64,000 nt of DNA from Cyanophora paradoxa (GCA_004431415.1 QPMI01000176.1:114910-178909); one strand, 5' to 3'. Shown: positions 52,845 to 64,000, counted from the first letter of the stretch. Numbers and translations: made by a program. The notes: a model not told the origin generated them from the sequence alone.

Positions 52845-55595
52845 GCACGTGCACCAGCTGCACTAGGGTCTGGCTGGCTTGGGCAGCCGCCAGAACAGCC
52901 CTGCTCGTAACCGCGATTCAATTTTTCGCGGAGCCTGGGCCTCCCCTGCGAGAGCCCCATGTGTCGCTGTAATAAGCGGCCAATATACCTGCCTCTGAGC
53001 AGGCTGTATATTTGTACACTTGTACATAATTTCAGACGTCGGGGACGACGTCTTCCGAGAGGAGGAGTGAGCATGGGCATGCTGCACGAGCAGTGCAAGC
53101 GCTGCCGCTCGCCCTCCTGCCCCAAGGCTTGCTTGGATCTGTGGCCGCTGGCCGAGATCAAATAGCACTTGCGGAAGAGAGCCCCAATCGAGTGCTGTCG
53201 AGCACCCAGAGCGGCCACGGGTGCCCCTCTTTCCGAGAGGAGGAGTACCTCTTTCGCTGAAGCCTGCAAAGAGGCCCGCGGCCGGTGCCGCAATTGCGAG
53301 CCCTCCTGCTTGCCTCAATCTAGATCTGTGGCCAGTGGCCGAGATCAGATCGCAAACCCCAAGCGGGTACCAGTCTTTCCGAGAGGAGGAGTCCCTCCAA
53401 GACTCTCTCGTCGAAAGCCTGCGATTTCGCGCGGCGCACTGCAGTCGCTGAGTGCGTCCACGGGCCTTGCGAAGTCCAGGAAAGTGGCCTCAGGCCTTGC
53501 GGCCAGAGCTGGCCCTTGCTGTAGCTGGCCCTCGCGGCAGCTAATGCTCTGATCGTGAGCTCCTCGGCCTGAGAGCGGCCTAGCTGCCGTTGCAAAATGA
53601 GATGTAATCCGCGGAGCCTTGAGCTCGGGATGCACTCTCAAGAGAAGCTCGATGCCTGAGGCAAGACGCCCGGCCGGCAAGCGCCTGACGGCGTGCCGTG
53701 AGCTTGACAGGCGGCCCGTGAGCCCGGCCCCTGCAAAAACTGTGAGCCTCCGAGCTCCAGATCCAATGAAGGGCGAGCTTGAGCACACAGTGCCCTCGGG
53801 AGCTCAAGCCCTGAAATAAAGCCCTGGCTCGCCCCTTGGCGTTCAGGCACCAGCAGCTCCATCGAGAGCTTTGCATTATCTTGAACTTGAAGTCCTGGTG
53901 ACGCCCGCCAAGTTGGCGCCCAGGCCGCACGTGTCGGTTCCGGGGCCCGGACCGAACGTTAGCGGGGCAAGGGCCTGGTGCCCAGCCCAAACTTGAAAGA
54001 CCTGGTGAACTGCCCGACAAGTTGGCATCCAGGCGGCACGCTGCGGCTGCAGGCCGAGCGGTGCGGCGGGCCGCGAGCCCTGCTCACAAGCTAGGAGCTT
54101 GGAGACCCGGTGGCCGGCCTGTTGAGGCGGCGCCAGAAGGACACCCATGAGTTCCGTCTCGCATGTGGCCGGCCTGGCCCCAAGGCGGTTAAGGCGGCGG
54201 GTGGTCCGGGCCGGAAGCCACGGCCACGGTGCCAACGGCTCCGGCGGGAGCGGCTTGATCATGAGATCTAGGAAGCCGGCTCTGAGCTGCGTCCCGACCC
54301 CGCGAGAGGGCGAGGACAGGAGAGCGGCTGCGCTAGCCCTTGAGCAGCGCTTTGTGAAGAGCCGCCCGTGAAGGGTTGGGCTGAGACGGGCCTCCGAGCC
54401 CCGCGAAACATCGCGAAAGTCCCGGGCGGAAAGGGTGAGCCACGGGCGGCCGAAAGCCTTGAGCACAGCTCGGCATGGCAACAGGGCGAGCGTCCCTCAG
54501 TAAGTCCCGGGCGGAAGGATGGGCCGCGGGCGGCCGTTAGCCTTGAGCACAGCTCGGCGCGGTGACAGGGCGGGAGACCCTTGCAAGACCTAGCCGAGCC
54601 CTAGGACGCGCCCTGCGTCTGCAGAAGGGTCGGTAGGCGGCTGTGACACCGGGTCCTGCCCCGGGTACAGCGACAGGAGAGGAAAATGCCTCCTTATGGA
54701 AGTCCTGGCGTGGTACCAGGGCGCACCTTGCGCCGGCGGAGGTACACGCAGGCGGTCGTGACGCCGGATTCCGCTCCGGGTACGACGACAGGGGATGACC
54801 AATTCCCCCTCCGAGTAAGACCTGGCGGTGTACCAGGGCGCGCCTTGCGCCGGTGGGGGTACACGCAGGCGGTCGTTACGCCGGATCCCACTCCGGGTAC
54901 GACGACTGGGGACGCAAAATTCCCCCAATCAGGGCTCTGCACCGGGGACGCTCGGTGGCAGTTCGCCTGGGAGGGTCACGTCCCCCTCGCAATGGACGTG
55001 CATGCACGGGTCGGGCAGGGCACCTGCCGTCATACATGACGGTGGTTTGAGCCTTGTGGGCGGCGCCTAGCCTCGCCCTGGAGATTCCTAGCTCCACCGC
55101 CGTCGGGGGAACCCGATCCGACGCCGTGATAAATGCAGTGAAGGCGCGGCGTGTGCCTGAGCAGCGGCGCTAGACGTGCTGCTTAGCCCTAAACATTGGG
55201 ACGGGCATTTCGCTGTGGGCTATCGAGCGCTGTCGCGACGCTATGCCCCGCGTTGCTGCTGCAGCGTGCGCCTTTGCGGCTAACATGCTGCGCGATGAGG
55301 GCAGGGCCCCCTCGGCTTCTGTCCCCTTCCACTCGCCTCGTGCGGGTTGCCTGGGCCACCGGCCCGAAGTTGGACCTCGCCCCCTGGGCACTACACGCTG
55401 GAGTCGCGCCGGCGCTTGCCGGGCGGCAGTCTTTTCGATTCCCGGCAGTCGCCGGACACGTACATAGCCGGGCTCGGCGTCTTTTCTATTCCCGGCAGTT
55501 GCCGGGCACGGACAGACTCTGAGTCTTTTTTCGATTCCCGGCAGTAGCTATGGCCGGTCGATTTGTATTTATTTAGACCCGCGCGGACGCGGGAT
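52845..55595 (+). repeat. Repeat-rich non-coding 3' half of the LTR element
   Basis: No long frame with domain features. It is a patchwork of short tandem duplications: blocks of about 145-180 bases each headed by CCGAGAGGAGGAGT (53055, 53233, 53379); a pair around 53885 and 53990 (CTTGAA...CCTGGTGA...AAGTTGGC); a pair at about 54419 and 54505 (TCCCGGGCGGAA...GCCTTGAGCACAGCTCGGC); a pair of about 118 bases at about 54705 and 54823 (TACCAGGGCGC...GGTACACGCAGGCGGTCGT), with a decayed third copy before; and three TTCCCGGCAG-type units at about 55438-55545. It probably contains cis-acting RNA signals. Confidence 0.75.
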
Positions 55596-55609
55596 CCGAG
55601 AGGAGGAGT
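55596..55609 (+). other. Polypurine tract before the 3' LTR
   Basis: CCGAGAGGAGGAGT directly abuts the right LTR, where second-strand DNA synthesis should be primed. The same 14-mer occurs at 53055-53068, 53233-53246 and 53379-53392. Confidence 0.8.
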
Positions 55610-55890
55610 TGTCGCATCCGACATTATCGGATGCTCATTTATATTTGTGAGCCGCTAGGGCTCTAGATTATGTCAGCCTTCGAGCTGCTGGACCGACGGC
55701 GCCTAGGCTAGTTAGAGCGCCGCGGTCACTTGTATTCGTGTCGGGGTACGCCGTATCTGGACGGGTACACCCAGAGTCTGGATCTTGGTGACTAACTACA
55801 GCGACACTCGCCATTCCCTGCCCTGCCGAGCTTGCACTCCGCACGGGCATCCCGCGCGCACGATTAGACACACTAATCTCGCACGCGACA
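55610..55890 (+). repeat. 3' LTR
   Basis: Second 281-base LTR, same TGTCGC and GCGACA ends and, as far as I can read, the same sequence as 50536-50816. Followed by GCCGG, the duplicated target. Confidence 0.95.
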
Positions 55891-55895
55891 GCCGG

Positions 55896-56693
55896 AAACT
55901 TTTCCCATCGGGCGCCGATCATGATCAGAGACCGATGCTGACTCAGTGAGCTCGAGTTGCAAATGTCAATGAGCCGACGAATTCGAATTCGTAGCTGCCC
56001 CGCGGAAGGAAGTGGTCGAGAAAGCGAAGTCTTAATCACACGATCTGAGCCTCGGAGCTCGCGATCGACGATCGCTGATCATGAAGCTTAAGGTAATTGA
56101 TTATCGTTGTAAAAGAGACGGGGCGCGCCGACCGTCGGCCTGCCTGGAGACTAATTATAACGGTAAGATTTCGAATTCGATGGCCATATGCACATCGGAA
56201 GGATGCTCCGCATGAAGGACGTCAGTTCGAATATTAATGCGGAGCATCGGAGTGTCTCGCCGATAGCAGCGAGCGCCCGTCACGGCGGGCGCCGGCTATT
56301 GTTCCAAATGCTTCGAATTCCAAATGCGCATGCTACGTATACTGGAGGCCCTGGCCGCATGGCGCCGGCGTTGACGTTACTCAAGCTTCAGAATCGAGAT
56401 TACTGTGGCATGTGACGATGCAAGATCATGATCGATTATGATTGCCAATGTTAACGATTGAATGCCAGCTAGCGCTGGCGACTATAGGGTGAATCACTAA
56501 GAAGGCGCAACATATACGTATACGCGAGTAATAGAAGACTAGTTCGCAAATTAAACTAGAATGCAGGTAGTTGTGAACGCGGAATATGATTTGTTGTAAT
56601 AATGAACTCACTGGGACTGGAACTACCTGCAACCATAAATAATGAAATAAAAGCGACCGTAGATGTCACGGCTGCGCGGGCCGGCCGCGGGCC
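55896..56693. other. AT-richer intergenic region, no gene seen
   Basis: Lies between the LTR element and the end of the large membrane-protein gene. Contains GAATTCGAATTC near 55979 and other short palindromes; otherwise unremarkable. Confidence 0.45.
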
Positions 56694-59600
56694 TCAGCGG
56701 TCGTGGGGGAGGAAGACGACGTTGCGGAGTGCGCTCTCGCGGCCCCCGAAGGGCCCCTCCTCGTCGGCCCCCGCCCACAGCGGCGCGAGCGGCCCGCTCC
56801 GCTCGTGCAGCGCCTCCGAAGAGGCCGGGAGGGACGGGGCCGACTTCAGGCGCGGCCGCCCCCCGGGGCCGGGGCCCGCGGCGGCCGACGCCGCCGACCC
56901 GGAAGAGGCCTCGGAGGAAGGGACGGGGGGCGGCGCCGGCCCCCGCGGCGCCGGCCGCTCCCGCGGGACGGATCGCGAGCGGGCGCGGGGCAGGCCGGCA
57001 GGCGGGGGCGGGCCTTTGCCGCCTCGGCGGCGCCGGCGCCCCGTTTGTGGTTCGAGGCGCCCTTGCGGGGGATGAAGGCCGTAGGAAAGCTCAGCGTGAT
57101 GGGCCCGCCCCCCGTCTCGCCCTCCCTCTCGAGGTCGTCGAGGGTCTCGACGGCCTTGAGGCCGTGCCGCCGCCGCAGGTACCGCCGCGCCAGCACGTAC
57201 GCGACGAAGAGGTACCCCACCGCCGCCACCGCCGCCGCGCTGCAGCCGCCGGCCCGTCAGCGGCGCCGCGCGGGCGCGCGGGCGGGCGGGGCGGGCGGGG
57301 CGGGCCTGAGGGAGGCGAGGTTGGCGAGCATGTCGAGGACGCTGTCCTTGGTGGCGCGGCGGACGAGGTAGTAGACCTGGGCCACCTCGAAGGCCGCCAC
57401 GAACGCCACCCGCTCCTCCTCGCACCGCTCCAGCGCCCGCCCGGCGGGCACACCGTCTGCCCCGCCCCGCGTCGGAGGCGCGGCGCGGGGCGCGGGGCCG
57501 GGGGTGGGCCAAGGGGCGCACGAAGGTGGTGGCGTCGCGCTCGGCGGGGCGGTTGTCGGCGGAGGAGACGGCGACCGAGTAGCGCGGCCGCCCGTCCCGC
57601 TCGCTCGTGAAGTGCGTCCCTGCCGCCGCCGAGCGTGCTCGCCCGGCGGTGCGGTGCGGGCCGGGCAGGGCGGGGGCGGGGGCACCGATGAGGGAGACGG
57701 GGAGGGTGACGGGGAGGGGGCCCCGGAAGACGGCCTCGCGGCGGCTCGTGGCGACGCTGCCCCGCGCCGAGACCCACTGCGGCAGCTGCGCGCGCGGCTC
57801 GCGGCGAGCCTTGCAGGGGCGGGGCGGGCGGGGCGGGGCGGGGCGGGCCTGGAGGAGAAGTCGGCGGCGAAGGCGAGGGCGAGGCGGGCCCGCAGCGCGA
57901 AGGCCACCGTCACGTTGAACGTCGAGACCACCCTGCCCCGCCCGTCAGCGCCCCGGCGGCGTGGCAGCGGCGCGGGCTGGCTGGCGCGCCGGCAGGCGGT
58001 GCACTCCCACGTGACGCTGCGCGCGGGGCGGTCGGCGGCCGGCGCGGTCGGCGGGTGGGGGCGCGCGGGGCGGGGCCGCACTTGCAGGAGAGGCCGCCGT
58101 CCTGGCGGCGGCGCTGGCGGCGACCGTCCCCGCGAAGCCGCCGCTCGAGACGAGCACGTCGGCGGCGCCGGCGCCGGGGCTCCCGCGAGGGCGGCCGAGC
58201 AGGGGCCGCTGTAGCCGGGGAAGGAGGCGGAGACGGCGAAGCGGCCGGCGATCTCCGAGGCCGACGGCGAGGCCCCCGGGTTGAGCGACCTGCGGGGCGC
58301 CTCGGGCGGCGCCGCAGGGGCCGGCCGGCGGCGCGGCGCACTGGATGATCTGGTAGTTCGCGACGGCTGCGGGCGGGCGCGCTGTCAGGCGCGGCCCCAC
58401 GCGGGCCCGCCCGCCGGGCGCTGCGGGGCGCACCGAACTGAACGATGACGAAGGAGACGGCGACGGCGACGAGGGCGGCGGCGAGCGCCGAGAAGACCGA
58501 CCCCGAGACCGTCCGCCCCTTCCACGGGTCCCCCTTCGCCACCCCCGCGTCGCTCCCGTTGTCGTTCAGGCTCTGCGCCCCGCCTCCGTCGGCCCGGGGC
58601 GGGGCGAGAGGGGGAGAGCAGAGAGCACGCGCACGGTCGGCTCGCGCTCGCGGAAGAGCACGTGCAGCCGCATGACCTGAGGCGGGCTCAGGGGCGGAGG
58701 GGGGAGGAGGGGGGCGGGCGCGCCCGCTTGTAGCGCTCGCGGCGGGCGTCGAGGCGGCCGCTGAGGCAGCGGAGGTACACGAAAACGACGATGCCGAAGA
58801 GCAGCATGGCGCCCGTGACGACCGCCGCGATGAGGCCGAACAGCATCAGCATGCGCCCCTGCACGTCTTCTTCCGTTTTGATCTGCATTGCGCGCGTCAC
58901 GGCAGGTCGGCGCACGCGGACCCGGGGGCGGCGGGGTTGCCTCGGGCATTGTGATGACGCCGACGGTGGCGCCGGCGGCGAAGGCGCTGTTTGACAGGTC
59001 GGGCGCCTGCTCGCCGCCCCCGGAGCCCAGCAGCGCCCGACCCGCCGCCCGCAGGCCCTGCAGCCGCCGCCGCCGCGAGGCGGAGCCAACTTCAAGCGAG
59101 GCCGATCGCCGCAGAAGGCTCAGATCCACGGGCCTGGGGCGGGGCGGGGCGGATGAGCGGGGGCCGGCGGGCGGGGGCGCGCGGAGGCGGCGCACGAGGC
59201 GGTGGCGACGGGGCAGAACTGGGCGTCGGAGCAGGGGAGGCACTGGGCCGCCGCGTCCTGCGGCGAGTACGTCCGCGCGGGGCACGCCACGCACGCCGCC
59301 ATCGTCCCGTTCCGGTACGACCCTGCGCAGGGGGGTACCCCGTTCGAGCGCGCCCGGGGCGCGCGCGGCGGGGAGGGGCACCGGCGGTGCAGGGGACGCA
59401 GGCGGTCTGCTCGTCGTTCGACACGTACCCCTCCTGCGGCCGGGGCTCGGAGCCGCGCGGGGGCAGAGCGGGGGCGGGGGCGCGGCACCGCGCAGGTCTG
59501 GCAGGAGGTAGCGGCGGGGGAGGACCAGGAGTTGAGGGGGCAGCGGGCGCAGGATTCGAGGGCCTCGCTGGTGTAGGAGCCGGCGAGGCACGGGACGCAG

Positions 59601-62600
59601 CGCCCGCCCTCCGCGACGTGCCCCGCCGCGCAGGGCGCGCACGCCGCCGCCCCCGCCTCCGGCGCCACGCTCTTCGCCCCGCACGCCGCGCACGCACCGC
59701 CGCCCTCCGCCCGCGCCGTCCCCGGCGGACACACTGCGGGCGGCGGTGGGGGCGCGCGGCATCGCAGAGGGCGCGGGCGGCGGACCGACGCAGCTCTGGC
59801 CGTCGGGCTGCGGCTGGAAGCCGGCGGGGCTGGCGGGGGCGCGTCGGGTCGGGGCGCGGGGGCGGGGGCGGGGCGGGGGCGGACCAGGGGCGGCACTCGG
59901 CGGAGCCGGCGTCCTCGGAGAAGAAGCCCTGCGGGGGGCTCGGGCCCCGCCCGCCCCCGGCCCCGCGGCGCGGGCGCACGGCGGGGCACGGCACGCAGGC
60001 CGAGTCGTTCGCAGACCGGTACGAGCCCTGCGCGCGCGGTGAGCGCCTGCCCCGGCCGGCGGCGGGAGCGGGCGGACCGCGCGGCAGGGGATGCAGCTGC
60101 GGCGGTCGGGGCGGGGAGGGAGCCGGGCGGGCAGGGTCCGCAAGCGGCGGAGCCGGCGACGGGCGCCGCCGAGCCGACCGGGCACTGCGCGCCCCGGCGG
60201 CGTCGGCGCGGGGAGGGGCGCCGGGGGGCGCCGCCCGCACCGTCTCGCAGGCGGTGCCGTTCTCGCCGCGGGCCGTCCCTACCGGGCTGCGCGCCGGCGT
60301 CAGCTCGGGCGGGAAGGGGGCGGGCGGGGGCGGGCGGGCCAGGGGAGGCAGAGCTGGCGGTTGGGGGCGGCGACGGAGCCGGCGGGGCAGGGCTCGCAGG
60401 CGGCGGCGCCTTCGGCGGGGGCGACGGTGTTCTCGGGGCACGGGGCGCAGGCGAAGAGCGAGCCCGGGGGCTGGAAGCTGCCGGCCGCGCAGGGGCGGCA
60501 CGCGCTCCCCTCCTCGTTCGGCACCCGCCCCTCGGGGCACGACGTGCAGTTCGTTGCCCCTGCCCCGCCCCGTCAGCGCGGCACCGGCGCCCTGCCGGGG
60601 GGGTTCCGCACCCCACGAGGAGACCTGGGAGGCGGGGCACCGGGCGCAGACGCTGGCGCCGGGATACGGCAGGTACGTCCCGGGCGAGCCTGGGCCGGAG
60701 TGAGGCGGCGGGGCGGGCCGGTCTGGGGCGGGGCGGGGCGGACAGGTGAGGCAGGGGGAGGACCAGGCGGCGGTCTGCGTGTAAGCGTTCGCGGCGCACG
60801 GCTCGCACGCGCTGCCGCGCGCCAGCGAGAAGCTGTTCTGCGGGCACGCTGCGGGCGGGCGGGCCACCAGCCCGAGGCTCAGCGTCGAGCGCCGGCGCGG
60901 GGCCGGCGGCGCACGGAAGCAGGCGGCGGAGCCCGGGGCGGAGTAGAAGCCGCGCTCGCAGAGGAGGCACTCCGTGCTGCCGGGCTCCGCGTACCGCCCC
61001 GCCGGGCACCTGCCCCCGCCCCCCGCCCGTCGGCGCCCGCCGGGCGGGGCGGGTGCGGCGGGGCGGCGGGGCGCACGGGTCGGCCTCTTCGGGGAGAGGA
61101 GGCCGCCGCGGGCGCTCGCGCGGCCGGCCGGCAGCGGCACGCAGTCCTCGGGGGCCGCCTGCGCCCCGCCCTCAGCGCGGGGCGCCGGGCGGCGGGCGGC
61201 GGGGCGGGCCTGGAAGACGGTCTCGGCGTTGAAGAGGGTGCCGGGGGGGCACTCGGTGAAGACGCGGAGGACGAGCGGGGGCGAGGCGGCCCAGAAGACG
61301 ACGTACGGCGCCTCGGCGAAGGGCGCCGCGGGGTCCCCGCCCTCGTCGAAGTAGACCCCCGCGCTGTAGTCGTCGATCGTGTACGCCCCGCGCATGCCCG
61401 CCGGCAGCCGCGCCAGCACGCGCCGCGCGGGGCCCGGCGCCGGCCCGTCCGCCCCCTCCAGCTTCCAGAGCTCCGCGGAGGGCGCTCGCGCCGCCGCGCC
61501 TGATAAACGCCGCTCCGGCTGAGGGGAAACGTAGTCTTCTCGGGGGTCCATCTGGATGCGCAGGGTCAAGCGCGGTTCGGAAGACGCGACGAAAATCAGC
61601 CCGCGCACGGAGTGGAACTCTGTGTTGTTCCGCGTGTGCCGCTCGAGGACGACGTAGAGCCGGCCCGCTTTGTACACCGCCGCCGGCACGGAGTACCAGA
61701 GGTCGCGGGAGGGGGCGGCGGCGGCCGGCTCGAGCGGGAGGCGGTCGACGATCTGCGGGGCGGCTGGGGCGCGGCGCGGGGCGGCGGGTGCGGGGCGGGG
61801 CGGGGCGGGGCGGGGCGGGACCTCGCCGGCGAGGCCGCTCTGGAAGCCGCTGGGGCGCCGCAGCCGGACGACCTCGTCGGGGCACACGAAGAAGGAGAAG
61901 GGGCCCGCGCCCTCCGCCCACTTGCACTCCAGCGCCTGCGAGGGACGGCTCGGTTCGGTCCGGCGACGGCGTCTGCAAAGGGCGGAGCGCACGCCGACGC
62001 CGGGGCCCGCGACCGAGGCTCGCTCGTTCTGCACCTGCGGGAGCAGAGAATTCAGCGAGGCTCCTCCTAACTGGTAAAGCAAGTCTCGAAGCTCTGCAGA
62101 GATGCGGTGCGGTGCGCGAGCGCACGATCCAGTTGTCCTGCCAGCGGAGGCGGGAGCGGCGGAGGACGAGCGGCGCCCGCGCCAGCCGCGCCGACTCCTC
62201 CACCACCCTGCGGCCGCGGGCAAGGGTCGCGAGGCCCGCGTCGGTCCGGCTGCCCCACGGCCGAAGAGCCCAAAGGACGCACGAGCACATGTCCATAGAA
62301 GTTCCATCGGAGAGAGAAATCGCGTTGCACTCAGTCTCCAGGAAGACGCTCGGGTCCAGCCCGAACCGCACGTGGAAGCTGCGGCGGGGAGGATCACGGT
62401 CGGCGGCGGAGCCCACTAGTACTGCGCGCATCGGGCACCTGTAGATCGCGAAGACGTGCTCGATCAGGAGGCCCTCGCAGGCGGCAATGTTCTCGCTCGG
62501 GTCGCCATACAGCAGGTAGCAGCTCGGGTCGCCCTGGGTTGGGAAGAGGGGGACGCGGAGGAGAAGATGGTAGGCCACGGGGGCGCCGGCCGCCGCGCGC

Positions 62601-64000
62601 GGGTCGGCAACCGCCGCGAGGGCCGACGCGTGCGGCGGCAGGTGGCTCGCGTACTCCCGTTTGGGGCTGATGCTGGGCCCGCTGTAGCTCTCCGGCGGAG
62701 GCCACGGCTTCGCCCCGGCGGTGTACAAGACGCCGCCGCTGGCGGAGGTGTAGGAGCCGTCGGGGGGCTCGAGGAGCGCCGCGTCGATGGGCAGGTCGGC
62801 GGAGACGTTGAGGGTGCAGAGGCGCGCCCGCGGCACGACCCGCTGGAGCCGCTGCGCGGCGTCGTAGGCGTACATGGACGCGACGTGCGCGACGCCGCGG
62901 TTCCAGAAGGCGAAGAGCTGCGCGCTCATCACCCGCTCCCCGCTGACGTCTTCGGCGCCGCGCACAACCGGCGCGGCATCGGCAACTGCGAGCCGGAATA
63001 GTTACGCGAGGGGCGATCCAGTTCGCCGCGAGGGCGCGAATGACGCACAGGAAGGGCAGGAGAGGGCGCCGGCCGTGTCGAGGGGGTACGCGCTCTGAAG
63101 GACGGGGCTGCCGCCCGGGAAGGGGGTACCGAGCACGGCGTCCGCGTACGTCATGGCCTCCACGGGCACGGAGAAGTGCGACAGGCTGGCCTGAGGCGGT
63201 CCGGGGAAGCGTTCGCCGGCGCGGGTCGCGGCGAACACGTTGGTGAGGGCCGCCACCCAGTGCGCCGCGAACGAGCTGCAGAGAAGAAGAGGCGTTCAGG
63301 CGAGGACACAGGGGAGGGGGGAGGGGGAGTGGGGGAAGGGGAAGGGGAGGTGGGGTAGCGCACTTTTGGTACACGGGACCCTCCTCGCCGACCGTCTGCG
63401 GGGGGGCGTCGGGAAGTGAGATCGATTGCGGGCAGCGGGGGCGGCGGGGGCGGCGGGGGCGGGCCGCGGCGAAGAGGGAGCGCTCCCAGCCGGAGCGGAG
63501 CCAGCGGAGGTCGTGGCCGAAGTCCCGCGCCCACGCCGCGAAGGGCGCCTCCCCGGGCGCCCCGCAGCCGGCGGGGGGGCACGCCGGGTACGCTGCATTC
63601 GCCCACGCGCACGGCCGCCACTCCTTGCAGTTCGCCAGAAGGCACGTGGGGAAGTTCGTCGTCCCGTTGCGCGTGTACCTTGCGGGCAGAGGACCCATCA
63701 GCGCTGCCGCAGAAGGCGCGGGACGCAGGGCACGCACTGACTACGCCAGGGCTCCTCCAGCATGACCGGGTCCATTTTCTGCGACGGGGGCGTCCTCCGC
63801 GGGGGGAAGAAGCAGGGCGGGGCGGGGTACGGGCGGAACCTTCCACCGGTCGTACCCGAGGGCCCCGACGAGCTCGGCGGGGAGGGTCGAGCCCGGGTGG
63901 CCCCCGTCCCACTTCAGCCAGTTCGCGTGCTGCCGCGGGCGAGGCGCGGAGCGAAAAGTCGGCCGGGAGAACGGGATGGGGAGGGAAGAGGAGGGGTTAG
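56694..64000 (-). CDS. Large Cys-rich, ephrin-receptor-like-repeat membrane protein, 5' end missing
   Basis: Cell-surface-type protein; ligand unknown. Reading in from the right edge: LKWDGGHPGSTLPAELVGAL, YTRNGTTNFPTCLLANCKEW, then an extracellular domain without clear match (VMSAQLFAFWNRGVAHVASM near 62920, ECNAISLSDGTSMDMCSCVL near 62310). From about 61050 to 59140 follow many CPxGxYxxxGSxxCxxC units (PAGRYAEPGSTECLLCERGF, CPQNSFSLARGSACEPCAAN, CAAGHVAEGGRCVPCLAGSY, EGYVSNDEQTACVPCTAG), as in GCC2/GCC3 and ephrin-receptor-like repeats. Membrane spans: LMLFGLIAAVVTGAMLLFGI (about 58850-58770), SVFSALAAALVAVAVSFVIV (about 58500-58435) and AAVGYLFVAYVLARRYL (about 57229-57180). A loop between spans 2 and 3 includes ATKDSVLDMLANLASLR. 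The tail ends SALRNVVFLPHDR, TGA at 56696-56694. No kinase domain is visible. It might be two adjacent genes, but MRLHVLFREREP splices in frame to SLNDNGSDAGVAKGDPW, supporting one. Confidence 0.65.

Larger units (their letters stand above)
50531..55895 (+). mobile_element. Complete gag-only (non-autonomous) LTR retrotransposon
   Basis: The element proper is 50536-55890 (5355 bases), flanked by the 5-base target duplication GCCGG (50531-50535 and 55891-55895). It has 281-base LTRs with TGTCGC...GCGACA ends, a primer-site-like segment after the left LTR, one long ORF with gag-type zinc knuckles (51315-52844), a repeat-rich non-coding 3' part, and a polypurine tract against the right LTR. No reverse transcriptase, integrase, protease or RNase H motif is found in the 2.7 kb after the ORF. 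This layout matches the terminal-repeat-with-GAG (TR-GAG) class known from plants. The LTRs look identical by eye, so insertion is recent and some autonomous partner must have supplied the enzymes. Confidence 0.92.

Noticed and set aside
51676-52866. 396-residue ORF overlapping gag in another frame
   Set aside because: Low-complexity Arg/Ser/Pro composition and no motif; the zinc-knuckle frame is clearly the coding one.
52625-54481. Minus-strand and short plus-strand ORFs as possible pol or envelope
   Set aside because: None shows reverse transcriptase, integrase, RNase H or protease motifs; all are short and cross tandem duplications.
59092-62397. Single uninterrupted 1101-residue protein
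   Set aside because: The frame reads through several introns (translated as Pro/Ala/Arg-rich filler); Cys-rich repeats continue in other frames, so the real product is spliced.

Overview
This is nuclear DNA of a GC-rich, intron-dense single-celled eukaryote. Recognisable proteins (DNA ligase I, Rab7, a TRIM37-like E3 ligase, a class III adenylyl cyclase) are split into many short exons by introns of roughly 50-100 bases with GT-AG or GC-AG ends. A sperm-tail PG-rich (SHIPPO-like) protein suggests a flagellated cell. The mix of genes would fit an alga or related protist, but I cannot name the lineage from sequence alone. Exon limits below were inferred by reading frame, splice sites and similarity to remembered families; they are not transcript-supported.

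Layout. 1-4.8 kb: an unknown charged coiled-coil protein (cut by the left edge) and a SHIPPO-like protein, both +. 5.7-8.2 kb: TRIM37-like RING/B-box/coiled-coil/MATH protein (+) with an in-frame TAG beside an alternative splice acceptor. 9.0-10.3 kb: Rab7 in nine exons (+). 11.1-13.4 kb: two unknown nuclear-looking proteins (-). 13.8-19.0 kb: DNA ligase I (-), divergent from an alpha/beta hydrolase (+, 19.4-21.5 kb). 22.2-28.0 kb: a Val/Pro-repeat protein and a Cys-rich DUF4215-type repeat protein (-), the latter containing a young ~0.7 kb duplication. 28-31.7 kb: gene-free DNA rich in short palindromes and hairpins. 31.7-35 kb: GAF-domain adenylyl cyclase (-).

37.3-48.8 kb is dominated by two tandem satellites of almost equal monomer length (about 160 bases): about 24 copies of family A and about 42 of family B. 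They share a GC-rich core in opposite orientation, so they look like diverged, inverted relatives. 50.5-55.9 kb is a complete LTR element: 281-base LTRs that look identical, 5-base target duplication GCCGG, a single gag-like ORF with zinc knuckles, no reverse transcriptase, and a repeat-rich non-coding 3' half carrying four copies of its polypurine tract. This is a gag-only, non-autonomous retrotransposon and the most striking system in the window. 56.7-64 kb (-) is one large membrane protein with Cys-rich ephrin-receptor-like repeats and three predicted membrane spans, cut by the right edge.

The conserved genes are individually functional housekeeping or signalling genes: replication/repair (ligase I), late endosome traffic (Rab7), cAMP signalling (cyclase), ubiquitylation (TRIM37-like). 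No operon-like logic links them. Shared genome habits are more informative: frequent GC-AG introns with GCGCG donors, long C tracts on the sense strand of introns, and a recurrent GTACCCC word in introns and both satellites.
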